64,000 bases of DNA from CBFDCQ01 sp965603355 (GCA_965603355.1 CBFDCQ010000004.1:1-64000); one strand, 5' to 3'; positions 42,976 through 52,177 are shown, counted from the first letter of the stretch. Program-made: numbers and translations. Notes: a model not told the origin generated them from the sequence alone.

Positions 42976-44040
42976 GTGCTGGGATTCAGTTTCTCGATAC
43001 GTTCACGCAGCCGTCGTACCGTCCGGCCGTGGGCGATCCTTGTCTTCTTGGCGGCCGTCGTTGCTGCCGCAAGTGGCAGTGCGAGGGCCGAGGAGGATGC
43101 AGGCGAGGCTGTGGGAATAGCCGCGGGCGACGTGCCGCAGCAGATCCTCGTCGAGATGGTGATATTTGAGGTGCAGGCTTCCAAGGGCAGCGAGATCGGT
43201 GTAGACCTGGTTTTCGGGCGTGGCATGCGAGGTTACACACCGCTACCTGGGGGCCACCCCAGCGCGCTGCACGAAGCCAGCCTCAGGACGCTGCGTTTCG
43301 ACAGGGACAACCTTGTGACGTTCCCGACGCCTGACACCGGTCCGGGCGCAGGTACGACTATCCGGCCGGACACCACTGAACAGGGCATGCCAAGCCCTCT
43401 CGTCGGCATGACCCTCGAGGGTGATGTGATTGTCGGCGACCGCGCTACGATATATGGCAGGATGCGTGCGCTGGTGGACAGGGGTGTTGCGGATATCGTC
43501 TCGAGACCGGTCGTTGTCGTCGGCGACGGCAACAAGGCAACGATACATGTCGGCGCCATGGTGCCATACCAGAAGTTGGTGTTCAAGGACAAGGGCGCAC
43601 AGCTCGGCGTGGCTTTCGAGAAGATAGGTCTCGACCTCGGGGTTACCCCTACGATCCTCGAGGATGGAGCGACGGTGAAGCTCGAGCTCGATCCCGCGAA
43701 GGTGAGCTCCCGGGCTCGCAGCGAGAACCTGCGCGGCGTTGACCTGCCGACCTTCACGACGCGCGAGGCGAGAACGACCGTGCGCGTGCCGAACGGGCAA
43801 CTCGTCATGATTGGAGGTCTGTTCTCGAAAGAGGAGCGTGAGACCGTGCGCCGCGTGCCCGTGCTAGGCAGGATACCCGTGCTGGGCTTCTTCTTCCGAA
43901 GCACGGAGACGTCAACGGTTACCACCGAACTGAAGTTTCTTATCGGAGCTACCATACTTGAATGGGGGCAGGAAGTGCCGCTTCCTGCAGAGTTCACCCG
44001 CGTTAAGCGCGGCCGTACGATACTCCAGGAGGAGTTCTGA
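42976..44040 (+). CDS. stand-alone secretin-core protein 2
   Basis: 354 residues from the GTG at 42976, behind a GGAGGA site ten bases away; a TTG at 42955 is an alternative. Signal peptide 'PWAILVFLAAVVAAASGSAR', then a secretin core: 'QILVEMVIFEVQASKGSEIG', 'RALVDRGVADIVSRPVVVVG', 'EKIGLDLGVTPTILEDGATV', 'TTREARTTVRVPNGQLVMIG' and 'RRVPVLGRIPVLGFFFRSTE'. As in its neighbour, no N0-N3 domains are present. The two proteins are diverged paralogues in tandem, which suggests a hetero-oligomer. It does not read into pilM, which has its own promoter. Confidence 0.8.
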   Translation: MLGFSFSIRSRSRRTVRPWAILVFLAAVVAAASGSARAEEDAGEAVGIAAGDVPQQILVEMVIFEVQASKGSEIGVDLVFGRGMRGYTPLPGGHPSALHEASLRTLRFDRDNLVTFPTPDTGPGAGTTIRPDTTEQGMPSPLVGMTLEGDVIVGDRATIYGRMRALVDRGVADIVSRPVVVVGDGNKATIHVGAMVPYQKLVFKDKGAQLGVAFEKIGLDLGVTPTILEDGATVKLELDPAKVSSRARSENLRGVDLPTFTTREARTTVRVPNGQLVMIGGLFSKEERETVRRVPVLGRIPVLGFFFRSTETSTVTTELKFLIGATILEWGQEVPLPAEFTRVKRGRTILQEEF

Positions 44041-44397
44041 TACCCGTTCATCCCACCCAAGGTCGGACCACTGCCCCAAGCAGTACTGCCGCCGGATTCT
44101 CGTTAGTCATACTGGTTCTTCGCGCATAACGCCCATAAGTTTTTGGAAAAGCTGCCGATGTATAGTAGTGGTGGGAGCTATGGGAGGCGGGAGAGTTTCT
44201 TGCACGGTTCTTCAGATTGGCCAAAACTACTCGCTGGATACCAGGGTCGAAATAGCGAAAACTGCGACCGGTGTCAACCAAACCGGGTGCCGCGCACTTC
44301 TCCACGAATTGGTCTCAAAAAGAGTGGATCGACACACGTTTTTCGCCATAACGTACTGTTGCATAGCAATTTACGAGAGGGCAATCCGGGCGTTTTC
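44041..44397. other. intergenic region before pilM
   Basis: No gene is supported. A plus-strand open frame crosses into it from 43958 but is out of frame with the secretin gene and lacks a ribosome site. No repeat of the dispersed families is seen here. Confidence 0.5.
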
Positions 44398-44427
44398 TTG
44401 ACATTGGGGCGTGAATTGTGGTAACAT
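44398..44427 (+). promoter_or_regulatory. sigma-70-type promoter for pilM-pilQ
   Basis: TTGACA (44398-44403), 18 bases, TAACAT (44422-44427); predicted start near 44434, about 100 bases before pilM. Confidence 0.75.
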
Positions 44428-44536
44428 TCCGGGTGGTGGCAGGAAGCAAGGAAGCCAAGGTGAGGTAAGGCGGAAGGTGGTCGCAAGCATTTCCCAGCTA
44501 GGGTAACACATAAGGCGAAACGAGCGAGATCAAGCT

Positions 44537-45613
44537 ATGTTCACGAAACCTCAGCAAGCGGTTGGCTTAGACGTAGGTTCGCATGCGGTAAAGGCAGTTC
44601 AGGTTGTTCGTTCCGGAGACAACCTGGTCGTAGAACGGGCTCGAAAGATCGATGTTGATGCGGAGCAGTACGCTGCTGATCCTCTCGTTGCGCTGTCGGG
44701 CGCTACGCGAGACGCCATATCAGACTTCGACCTGGCGCGCTCAATTGTGGTGGCGTCCCTTTCGGGGCATTCTGTGGTCACCCGGTACCTGAAACTCCAG
44801 AAGATGCCTAAGGAGGAGATGGAGGGTGCCATTCAGATAGAGGCGGGGCAGAGCATTCCATACGACTTGTCTGAGGTTACCGTCAACGCCGAGCAACTCA
44901 GGGAAGTGACAGAGGACGGTCAAACATTGGTCAAGGTGCTCGTTGTTGCGGCAAGAGATGACGTGGTGAAAGCCCGGCTGGAAGTGCTCAATATGGCAGG
45001 AATAGCCCCTCACATCCTTGGCGTTGATTCTCTGGCGCTGGCTGACGCATGCGAGCTGGCCGACGATCTGAGGGAGGACGAGACCGTTGCAATAATAAAC
45101 GTGGGCGGGACTGCTGTGAATGTACATTTCTGCCGCGACGGCGTTTCAAGCTTCATGCGTGAGATCGGCTGGGGCGGCGTGGAAGTCGCGACGGCGATCC
45201 AGCGCGCATTTCGCGTGGAGGCGAAGACAGCGCAGCGAATCCAGGAAGGGATGGAGGAGCCGCCGCCGAGCACGGGCGAGTCCGGCGAGGAGATCTCGAT
45301 CGAGGCTGCGGTCCGGTCGCCGATAGCGAGACTTGTAGGCGAAATCAGGCGTTCATTCGACTATTACGAGCAGCAACTGTATGAAAAGAGCGTTGACAGG
45401 ATCATCCTCAGTGGAGGTCTGGCTCCGTATTCGCCGCTGCGTGACGTAATGTCGCGCGAAATAGGAATCGAGAGTATCGAGGTAGCCAATCCGCAGAAAG
45501 GCAAGATACAGGTTCCTGAAGCGAACGCGGGCTCTGTCAGGGATCTGCTGGCTCATCCGTCGCGGTTCATGGTAGCTATCGGGCTGGCAGGAAGAGGGGC
45601 GTTGGCATTATGA
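44537..45613 (+). CDS. pilM: type IV pilus assembly protein PilM
   Basis: Actin-like cytoplasmic ATP-binding protein of the pilus alignment complex, 358 residues. N-terminal phosphate loop 'AVGLDVGSHAVKAVQVV', 'YLKLQKMPKEEMEGAIQIEA' (the 'P..E...I..E' PilM feature), 'ILGVDSLALADACELAD', second ATPase motif 'VAIINVGGTAVNVHFCRDG', and 'VDRIILSGGLAPYSPLRD'. It binds the N-terminal tail of PilN, whose gene overlaps its stop by four bases (ATGA). Confidence 0.95.
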   Translation: MFTKPQQAVGLDVGSHAVKAVQVVRSGDNLVVERARKIDVDAEQYAADPLVALSGATRDAISDFDLARSIVVASLSGHSVVTRYLKLQKMPKEEMEGAIQIEAGQSIPYDLSEVTVNAEQLREVTEDGQTLVKVLVVAARDDVVKARLEVLNMAGIAPHILGVDSLALADACELADDLREDETVAIINVGGTAVNVHFCRDGVSSFMREIGWGGVEVATAIQRAFRVEAKTAQRIQEGMEEPPPSTGESGEEISIEAAVRSPIARLVGEIRRSFDYYEQQLYEKSVDRIILSGGLAPYSPLRDVMSREIGIESIEVANPQKGKIQVPEANAGSVRDLLAHPSRFMVAIGLAGRGALAL

Positions 45614-46284
45614 TCAATGTAAATTTGTTGCCGCCTGAACTTCGACCGGTGCGAAGGAGTTCCGTACCGTACTTGGCTGTGTTGATGGCCGGAGCCGTTG
45701 CCCTGGTCGCGCTGGTGAGCATATTCATGGCCAGCCAAGCTCGTATCGAAGGCAAGAAGACAAGTCTTGAAGATCTGCAGGCGGAGCTGCAGCATGTTCG
45801 TCAATCGGCGGACAAGGTGAGAAAGCTGGAAGCCCAGCAGGCGGCCGTCGCTGCGAAAAGCCAGGCGATCGACGAGATAACTTCGGATAGAATCGTCTGG
45901 TCGGAACAGCTCCACCATCTTGCCAAGCTTTTGCCGAAGGACATCTGGCTGCAGGATATTGAGGTAGAACACAAGACAAGAAAGAAGACCATTCCTATCC
46001 CCGACGCTAAAGAGGGCGAGCCTACAACGAAACAGATAATTGTTCCGTACAAATCCCTGAAACTCATTGGCTACGCTTTGTCGCCCAAAGAGGAGATGGG
46101 GGTGAATCTCGTTGGAGAGCTCGTGCGAGTTATCGAGCTTGACACCGATTCCTTCGGCGTACATTTCAAGAATCCTGAACCGCGACTCGTAAAGGACGAG
46201 GCTTTCGGCGGTGCAAAAGTGAAAGAGTTCGAAGTGAACTGCGAGATCTTTGCAGCGAAGAAGAAGGAAGTTGCGAATCCATGA
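45610..46284 (+). CDS. pilN: type IV pilus assembly protein PilN
   Basis: Inner-membrane subunit of the alignment complex, 224 residues. The cytoplasmic tail 'MINVNLLPPELRPVRRS' contains the PilM-binding 'INLLP' motif. One membrane helix (about 21-42) is followed by a coiled coil and a ferredoxin-like periplasmic domain ('QLHHLAKLLPKDIWLQDIEV', 'LKLIGYALSPKEE'). It carries a roughly 25-residue basic-acidic insertion ('HKTRKKTIPIPDAKEGEPTT') in the periplasmic domain. Overlaps both pilM and pilO by four bases. Confidence 0.94.
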   Translation: MINVNLLPPELRPVRRSSVPYLAVLMAGAVALVALVSIFMASQARIEGKKTSLEDLQAELQHVRQSADKVRKLEAQQAAVAAKSQAIDEITSDRIVWSEQLHHLAKLLPKDIWLQDIEVEHKTRKKTIPIPDAKEGEPTTKQIIVPYKSLKLIGYALSPKEEMGVNLVGELVRVIELDTDSFGVHFKNPEPRLVKDEAFGGAKVKEFEVNCEIFAAKKKEVANP

Positions 46285-46847
46285 GTACGCTATCCAAACC
46301 GGTCATAACCAAGCAGGACTGGCTCATAGTAGGTTTCATCGCCACGGGCATCGTTGTGGTGGCGGTCGTCGTCGCGATTCTTGTCTACGCGCCGCAGAGG
46401 GCTGAGGTGAGGAAGCTGGACGAGGAGATTGCCACGACGCAGGATGAGTTGGACGTCGCCAACGAGACGGCGAGGAGAATGGATGTTCTGGAGAAGAAGT
46501 TGCAGAGGATCCAGCTGCTCGTGGAGCGTTTTGAAGCAAAGCTGCCCACGCGCAAGGAAATACCGAAGCTGTACAAGAAGTTCCAGGTCGCGGCGGGTAA
46601 AGCGAAGGTCTCAGTTGTTGAGATTGAGAAGCTGGAGGAGAGCACGAAAGCTCCTCGGGTCGAGATTCCGTACCAGTTCAAAGTCAGCGGTTCATACCAC
46701 CAGCTGGCAAGTTTCATCAACTCCCTGGAGATAGGGGAACGGTTCGTGAAGATAACCGACCTGCATATTGGGGAACAGGAGCGCAACGTCAGCGAGGCGG
46801 AGTTCAGGTTGACAACGTATCTTTTCACTGAGGAGGAGGCTACGTAA
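46281..46847 (+). CDS. pilO: type IV pilus assembly protein PilO
   Basis: 188 residues: short cytoplasmic tail, a membrane helix ('WLIVGFIATGIVVVAVVVAI', about 14-36), a coiled coil up to about 80, then a ferredoxin-like domain with 'LPTRKEIPKLYKKFQVAAGK', 'IPYQFKVSGSYHQLASFINS' and 'LEIGERFVKITDLHI'. Forms the inner-membrane heterodimer with PilN. Overlaps pilN (ATGA) and precedes pilP by four bases. Confidence 0.94.
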   Translation: MSTLSKPVITKQDWLIVGFIATGIVVVAVVVAILVYAPQRAEVRKLDEEIATTQDELDVANETARRMDVLEKKLQRIQLLVERFEAKLPTRKEIPKLYKKFQVAAGKAKVSVVEIEKLEESTKAPRVEIPYQFKVSGSYHQLASFINSLEIGERFVKITDLHIGEQERNVSEAEFRLTTYLFTEEEAT

Positions 46848-46851
46848 AGAG

Positions 46852-47352
46852 ATGAACTGGCGTCCCATAGTCCTCGTGATTTTGGTTGTAGGTGTTGGAG
46901 CAGCGGTTTACTACTCCCTGCAGAAGGGCCCGTCGCTTCCCGAAGGTTACCAGTTTGAGGAGCGTCCGGAGAGCGTGGATGGGAGCGGCGCTGGTGCAGC
47001 GTCCGGACAGGCACCTGCGGCCCAGGTCGAACAGGTCGAGAAGGATCTGGAGCAGGAGAAGGCCTTTGTTTACAGTGCCGCGGGACTTAGGAATCCCATG
47101 ACTCCATTCGTGGCTAAACCCAAGCCTGGCCCGAGGCAGGCGGTTACTCCACGCCCTGGCGCCGCACGTCCGGCTGGCGGCCACAAGCTCGACGGCATCA
47201 TGTGGAGCCCCACCAATCCGCTCGCAATCATAGATGGCAGCGTCATGGGTGTAGGCGAGTCCCTGAAAGACGGCAGTTCGGTGGCGGAGATCGGCAAGAG
47301 CTATGTCGTTCTGAAGCGCGGCACGCGTAAGACACGACTGGCTCTGCAATAG
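46852..47352 (+). CDS. pilP: PilP-like pilus assembly protein
   Basis: 166 residues linking PilN/PilO to the secretin. N-terminal membrane anchor 'PIVLVILVVGVGAAVYY' with no lipobox cysteine, whereas PilP of Pseudomonas and Neisseria is a lipoprotein. An acidic, Ala/Pro-rich linker contains 'GLRNPMTPFVAKPKPGPRQA', and the C-terminal beta-domain is 'KLDGIMWSPTNPLAIIDGSV', 'SLKDGSSVAEIGKSYVVLKR' (HR/PilP-GspC type). Position just before pilQ supports the call. Confidence 0.87.
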   Translation: MNWRPIVLVILVVGVGAAVYYSLQKGPSLPEGYQFEERPESVDGSGAGAASGQAPAAQVEQVEKDLEQEKAFVYSAAGLRNPMTPFVAKPKPGPRQAVTPRPGAARPAGGHKLDGIMWSPTNPLAIIDGSVMGVGESLKDGSSVAEIGKSYVVLKRGTRKTRLALQ

Positions 47353-47368
47353 GAGCGAGCGCAATAAG

Positions 47369-49990
47369 ATGAATAAGAGACGATGTTTCATGCTAGTGGC
47401 TGTTGTCCTATTAGCGGGAGCCTTCTGGGCGAGTCTCGCGTACGCTGCGACGTCCTCGGGGGAGATCGAGGCGCGCAAGAAAGAGGTGATTCGCGAATCA
47501 CTTCAGAAACTCGGTCAGCCGACAGAGAATCCTGCGCTCATGGGGGCGACGGGACAGGCGGACGCGTTGCTGGAGATTGAGATGGAGCGCGGCGTGCGGG
47601 AGACGCGCGTCTCGATCCTGACCACCAACGAGCCCGCGTACGAATCGTTCACCCTCCCGGACCGGCAACGTATAGTCCTGGACGTCTACAACACCATCAA
47701 CTTCCATTCAGGCGACACGTACACGCCGACAGCCCCGAGCGTGCTCAAGTCCGTCCGGACGAGCCTGTTTCAACTAGAACCTCTGTTCAAATCAAGGGTC
47801 GTTCTTGACCTTGAGAGGATGGTCGAGATAGAGATCGTGCAGCGGGGACAGAAGATCGAGGTGCTCATTCCGGAGGATGTCGCGGTTCCTGCAAAGGAAG
47901 AGGCTGTCGAAGTTGCAGAAGCCGACCCTGATGAGCCGGAACCCGAGCCTGCGCCGGTTGAGGTTGAGGTAGCGGCGGCGGTCGAACCCGAGCCCGCCGT
48001 TGAACAGCCGGATATCGAGGCGCAACAGAGCAAGGCGCTCGCCGATGCCGCGCGCAAAGTGGAGGAACTCGAGCAAGCGCTGGCAAGTGCAACTGAGGAA
48101 GCAAGCGCCGAGAAGGAAAATGAGATTGCCGGACTGCGCGAACAGCTCAGCTTCCAGAAGGAAACATACGCGAAGCTGGAAGCAGGCTTAGGCGACCAGA
48201 TTGAGGAGCGGATTGCCGAGCTTGAGCGCACGATGAAGATTGAGCTTGAGAACAAGGAACAAGAGACAAGAGACGCCCTCGAGACTCAGGAAACTGCTCT
48301 CGCGGAGTTGGAGGAGAGGTTGGCGGCCGAGCTGGCCGAAAAGGAAGCGCTCGCGGCGCGGCTCGCCGAGGCGGATTCGGCAGCAGCGATGGAGCAGGAG
48401 CGCAGCAGAAAACAGATTGCAAACGGTGCGGCCAATGGTCTGACCGAGCAGAGGGTGACGCTGAATTACAAGGACACGCCGCTAATCGCCGTTCTTGAGG
48501 CGCTTAAGCGGAAGGCGAACATAAACCTGCTGGCGGGCAAGGAGGTCAGCGGCAAGGTGACCGCACTGCTTGAGGACGTGCCGTTAATGAAGGCGATGGA
48601 ACTTGTGCTTCGCGAGAACGGGTACGGCCTTGTTCACGAGGAGGGCATATACCGGGTGGTTCCGCTCAAGCTTGCCGAAGAGATGGGTATAGGTCTGACG
48701 ACCGACATCTATAGGTTGGAGTACGCGAAAGCCACCGCCGTGGCGACGGCGCTGACCAGTGTCGTCACGACGAAGGGGAGTGCTGTTGCCGATGTGGACT
48801 CCAACGTCGTCATCGTCACGGACGATCCGAGCAACTCGGCCAGGATAGCCGACATCATCAAGGAGATCGACGTTCCCCAGGCTATCGTGGACACGGTTAC
48901 GAGCACGTTTGCGTTGAGCTACCTGGACGCCGCCCCCACTGCCAAGCTGCTTGAAGGCATGTTGACGGAAAACGGCCGCGTCATAGGCGAAGTCATGACA
49001 AACAGCGTGATACTGACGGAAGTTCCTGGGAACTTCCAGGTCATCTCCGATATGATTGCTGATCTTGACGAGAAGCCCGATCAGGTCTATATCGAGGTGT
49101 TGATGGTGGACGCGGTGTTGTCGGACGCCTCGGAGTTTGGTGTTGAGTGGATCGCGAACGCCGTCAACCCCGGCGGCAACGCGGAGGAGGCTGCATTCCA
49201 GACCAATCTGCCCAACTTAATTGGTGTGTTGGAGAACGGGGCGATATTCCCAACACCTCCGCCGTCATTGGACGCCGGCCTCATGACACTGGGGATACTC
49301 AGCGGTAGCGTTGACCTTAAAGCTGCGATAGCGGCCGAGGTCAGGAGTCGTGACGCAACCATTCTCGCCGACCCGCGAATACTCGTCGTGAACAATAACA
49401 CGGCGAAGATAGAGATAGTCACGGAGGTACCGTTCACTGAGATAACGCAGAGCACGCAGGGTCCTCCGGTCGCGAGTACGGAGTTCAAGGATATTGGTGT
49501 TACCCTGGAGGTTACGCCGCGGATTACACACGAGAACACGATATTCCTGCGTCTTCGTCCGGAGGAGAGCTCGATATCGGGTATGACGGAGAGCGGCATA
49601 CCGATTGAGGATTCCAGAAGGGCCGACACCGGCATCTTGTTGAGCGACGGACAGACGGTTGTTGTCGGTGGATTGAGGAGCATCAACAAGTCAAATAGTG
49701 TGACAAAAGTGCCGTGGTTAGGCGATATCCCGTTATTGGGACGGCTGTTCAGACACACGGTTACCAGTGAGGCGAACACGGAGCTGCTGATTTTCTTGAC
49801 GGTGCACATCGTTGAAGGAGCGCCGCCAGACCTCACGCCTTACGAGCGGGCCAAGTTCACCGAGATGGATATGACGCCTCAGGTTCCGGACGCAACCAGG
49901 GAGATCCAGCAGGATACGATGCGCCCCTGGGGCAAGCGGCGACCCTTCTGGATGCGCCGCCGAAGAATAGAGCCAATCGAACAGGGCTAG
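47369..49990 (+). CDS. pilQ: type IV pilus secretin PilQ with coiled-coil insertion
   Basis: Outer-membrane secretin through which the pilus passes; 873 residues. Order: signal peptide (1-26, 'ASLAYA'), AMIN domain about 66-168 that would bind peptidoglycan, acidic Pro/Val/Glu linker 175-218, coiled coil about 219-350 (Glu/Ala/Leu-rich heptads such as 'AELEERLAAELAEKEALAAR'), N0/STN-type domain 361-430 ('VTLNYKDTPLIAVLEALKRK'), two secretin N-domains to about 590, and the secretin core with 'VPFTEITQSTQGPPVASTEF', 'DIGVTLEVTPRIT' and 'VPWLGDIPLLGRLFRHT'. One AMIN domain and the roughly 130-residue coiled coil replace the multiple AMIN domains of other PilQ proteins. Last gene of pilMNOPQ. Confidence 0.95.
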   Translation: MNKRRCFMLVAVVLLAGAFWASLAYAATSSGEIEARKKEVIRESLQKLGQPTENPALMGATGQADALLEIEMERGVRETRVSILTTNEPAYESFTLPDRQRIVLDVYNTINFHSGDTYTPTAPSVLKSVRTSLFQLEPLFKSRVVLDLERMVEIEIVQRGQKIEVLIPEDVAVPAKEEAVEVAEADPDEPEPEPAPVEVEVAAAVEPEPAVEQPDIEAQQSKALADAARKVEELEQALASATEEASAEKENEIAGLREQLSFQKETYAKLEAGLGDQIEERIAELERTMKIELENKEQETRDALETQETALAELEERLAAELAEKEALAARLAEADSAAAMEQERSRKQIANGAANGLTEQRVTLNYKDTPLIAVLEALKRKANINLLAGKEVSGKVTALLEDVPLMKAMELVLRENGYGLVHEEGIYRVVPLKLAEEMGIGLTTDIYRLEYAKATAVATALTSVVTTKGSAVADVDSNVVIVTDDPSNSARIADIIKEIDVPQAIVDTVTSTFALSYLDAAPTAKLLEGMLTENGRVIGEVMTNSVILTEVPGNFQVISDMIADLDEKPDQVYIEVLMVDAVLSDASEFGVEWIANAVNPGGNAEEAAFQTNLPNLIGVLENGAIFPTPPPSLDAGLMTLGILSGSVDLKAAIAAEVRSRDATILADPRILVVNNNTAKIEIVTEVPFTEITQSTQGPPVASTEFKDIGVTLEVTPRITHENTIFLRLRPEESSISGMTESGIPIEDSRRADTGILLSDGQTVVVGGLRSINKSNSVTKVPWLGDIPLLGRLFRHTVTSEANTELLIFLTVHIVEGAPPDLTPYERAKFTEMDMTPQVPDATREIQQDTMRPWGKRRPFWMRRRRIEPIEQG

Positions 49991-50022
49991 ACCGAGAACT
50001 AGAGATTTCTTCGCAACCCCTC

Positions 50023-50062
50023 GACAAGACCGCGTCATCGCACTGACGCGGTCTTGTCTTTC
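50023..50062 (+). terminator. rho-independent-type hairpin after pilQ
   Basis: Perfect 15-base stem (50023-50037 with 50044-50058) around a six-base loop, with a short TTTC tail. The weak T-run leaves some doubt, but the stem strength and position after the operon fit termination. Confidence 0.7.
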
Positions 50063-50076
50063 TGGTATGACCTTTT

Positions 50077-50817
50077 CTATCGCACTATCGGGGACGCATC
50101 CTGGTCGAATGGGTTAGTCCGCATTGCAAGGGAGAACAGATAGGGGTAGTTATCCTTGAGATGCCTCATGTAGTCCAACCATTGGTGCGCCAGCAAGGCG
50201 TAGACCCTTTTCATATCGCCGGCCAAGTGCTCATAGTCGGCTTCCGGCAGCTGCTTCATGTCCTCCCTGCTGGCAAGTTCTTCGGTCATGTGGAAGACGG
50301 CCTGAAGAAGGTCCGTAAAGGACTCGTGCTCCAACAGAACGGGGTTCTCGAGCAATCGCACGAGAAAGTCGCGTTTCTCCACGAGCAGACCGTGTAGATG
50401 GTCCAGGTCGACCTTATGAAAATGAAGGTCGTAACCGTAATCGTTGAGTCGTCTGCTGACCATCAAGAACTCCCGGTCGGACCAATCCTTGGTCACTATG
50501 AGTTCCTGTCGTATCCTATCCAACTTGGGGTCGAAGTCGGAGAAATAGGTCAACATCTTCTTTCCGACCTCGCTGAAGAAGACTCCTATGACTATGTTCA
50601 GTTTCTCCAGCCTCGTGCGTTTCTCGCTTTCACCGAGGAGGCGATGTATTATCAGTGTAACCAGGAGGACTTCGAAGAAGACGAAGGCGATATCGCCTAT
50701 CATGTAAATGAATATGTGGTGCCAGTCCCTGAAGATGACGTAGTGGAGAAGATAGAAGAGTGTTGACAGTATCACTAGGGATACACCCAACATCATCTGC
50801 CAATGAAAGCGTTTCAT
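50077..50817 (-). CDS. conserved hypothetical protein with two N-terminal membrane helices
   Basis: 246 residues from the ATG at 50817 (GGAAGTG upstream); a GTG at 50844 lacks a ribosome site. Two hydrophobic segments, 'MLGVSLVILSTLFYLLHYVI' and 'IGDIAFVFFEVLLVTLIIHR', are followed by a soluble helical domain of about 180 residues rich in His, Asp and Leu ('RLNDYGYDLHFHKVDLDHLH', 'AHQWLDYMRHLKDNYPYLFS'). I cannot name the family; the layout suggests a membrane-tethered cytoplasmic sensor or regulatory domain. It converges on pilQ across the terminator hairpin and has its own promoter. Confidence 0.7.
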   Translation of the reverse strand: MKRFHWQMMLGVSLVILSTLFYLLHYVIFRDWHHIFIYMIGDIAFVFFEVLLVTLIIHRLLGESEKRTRLEKLNIVIGVFFSEVGKKMLTYFSDFDPKLDRIRQELIVTKDWSDREFLMVSRRLNDYGYDLHFHKVDLDHLHGLLVEKRDFLVRLLENPVLLEHESFTDLLQAVFHMTEELASREDMKQLPEADYEHLAGDMKRVYALLAHQWLDYMRHLKDNYPYLFSLAMRTNPFDQDASPIVR

Positions 50818-50994
50818 AACCGTCACTTCCAGTAGAGTAGCCACAGGGTCGCCGGAAACAGTTCGGGACTGCTGTGACAGCCTCGCTCCAGTTGTCGCCG
50901 GCCGTGGACCTCAGATTTCCACGGGCTCCCAGAGGTTACGCGCTTTGGCGGCAGACCATCGGCGACACTAACTCGCGGCCCGTTCGAACATCCT

Positions 50995-51023
50995 ATTATA
51001 GCGTAAGCGGTAACAGCGGTCAA
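50995..51023 (-). promoter_or_regulatory. sigma-70-type promoter for the 50077 gene
   Basis: Minus strand: TTGACC (51023-51018), 17 bases, TATAAT (51000-50995). The leader would be about 170 bases. Confidence 0.65.
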
Positions 51024-51106
51024 AGGTCGCAAATTGCGGAGACGCGCCGGCTGCTGGTCCTGTGGGCTACACTTCTTGCGATCATTTTGGTACACTATGT
51101 GTCACA

Positions 51107-52177
51107 ATGCGACGAAAGTTTCTCGTAATCAGATTGAGCGCGATCGGCGATGTGGTGCGGACGGTGCCCGCAGTGAAAGGCCTGCGAGAGCGGTACCCGG
51201 ACGCATACATTGCCTGGTTGGTCGAGGAGAAGTCGAGCGACATACTTCTCGACAGCCCTTACCTGGACAGGGTGATGGTCTTTCCCCGCCGGGAACTGGT
51301 GGGTAGCGCCGGTTCGCGCGCGTCGCCGGCTGCGAGAGCGAGTTCCCTCAGAAGGTTCATCCGCGAGCTCCGCGCAGAGAATTTCGATACCGTTCTGGAC
51401 TTCCACGGCATATTCAAGAGCGGAGTGTTGGCGCGGCTGTCACGTGCAAAGGAACGGATTGGGTTCGCCCGCGGATATACGAAAGAGTTCAACTGGCTGT
51501 TCATCAACCGCGCGGTCGTCCCGCCGGGGCATCGGATCAACCGGTTCGAGCGCAACATCAGTCTGGTGGAGTCGTTGGGTGCGGCCCCCTCGAATCTCGA
51601 CGTGACGATAGTCGTTCCGGAGGCTGCGAAACGCGCAGTCGAGGAGCTCCTTGGACAGTTCGACGACGGCAAACCGCTGGTGGCGATACATCCCGCAACA
51701 AGCCGACCCTTCAAGCACTGGGAACCTCAAAACTACGCGAGAGTGGCAGACAGGCTTCTCACGGACGGAATCGCGCACGTGCTTGTCACGTACGGGCCGG
51801 GCGAGGAGAAAGTGGCACGGCGGGTTGTTGCGCAAATGCAGGCCGGGACGGTGCCGATCATGAAGGCCGGTTCGCTCAGAGAGTACGCCTGGCTCGTCAA
51901 ACGGGCGGACATCTTCTTCGGGTCCGACACCGGTCCAATGCACATCGCATCGGCGATGGGCACGCCGGTAGTCGCCATGTTCGGGCCGACGGACCCGGTT
52001 GTTAACAGCCCGTACAGGCAGCCGCACCACGTGCTTTATAGAGCGTTGCCATGCTCTCCCTGTAGCGAGCGGCGCTGTTCGCGAGACCTGGAATGTATGA
52101 CCTCGATAACCGTCGAGGAAGCCTGCGATGCCATCGTAAACATGTTGGAGAGTACTGGCGCACGCCAGCGGTCTTGA
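51107..52177 (+). CDS. GT9 family glycosyltransferase (ADP-heptose:LPS heptosyltransferase-like)
   Basis: 356 residues from the ATG at 51107. N-terminal 'FLVIRLSAIGDVVRTVPAVK' (GxGD loop of WaaC/WaaF), 'VAIHPATSRPFKHWEPQNYA', 'FFGSDTGPMHIASAMGTPVV' with the donor-site Asp, 'MFGPTDPVVNSPY', and C-terminal Cys-rich 'LPCSPCSERRCSRDLECM' as in many heptosyltransferases. Likely acts in LPS core assembly. There is no clear ribosome site and a TACACT -10-like box ends only 10 bases before the ATG, so the message may be nearly leaderless. Confidence 0.9.
   Translation: MRRKFLVIRLSAIGDVVRTVPAVKGLRERYPDAYIAWLVEEKSSDILLDSPYLDRVMVFPRRELVGSAGSRASPAARASSLRRFIRELRAENFDTVLDFHGIFKSGVLARLSRAKERIGFARGYTKEFNWLFINRAVVPPGHRINRFERNISLVESLGAAPSNLDVTIVVPEAAKRAVEELLGQFDDGKPLVAIHPATSRPFKHWEPQNYARVADRLLTDGIAHVLVTYGPGEEKVARRVVAQMQAGTVPIMKAGSLREYAWLVKRADIFFGSDTGPMHIASAMGTPVVAMFGPTDPVVNSPYRQPHHVLYRALPCSPCSERRCSRDLECMTSITVEEACDAIVNMLESTGARQRS

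Noticed and set aside
40946..44040. A complete type II or III secretion system
   Set aside because: Only secretin-like cores and a TPR lipoprotein are present; no ATPase, pseudopilins or inner-membrane platform genes are adjacent.
43958..44401. Plus-strand open frame overlapping the end of secretin-core protein 2
   Set aside because: Out of frame with the real gene, no ribosome site, composition unlike a protein; treated as non-coding.
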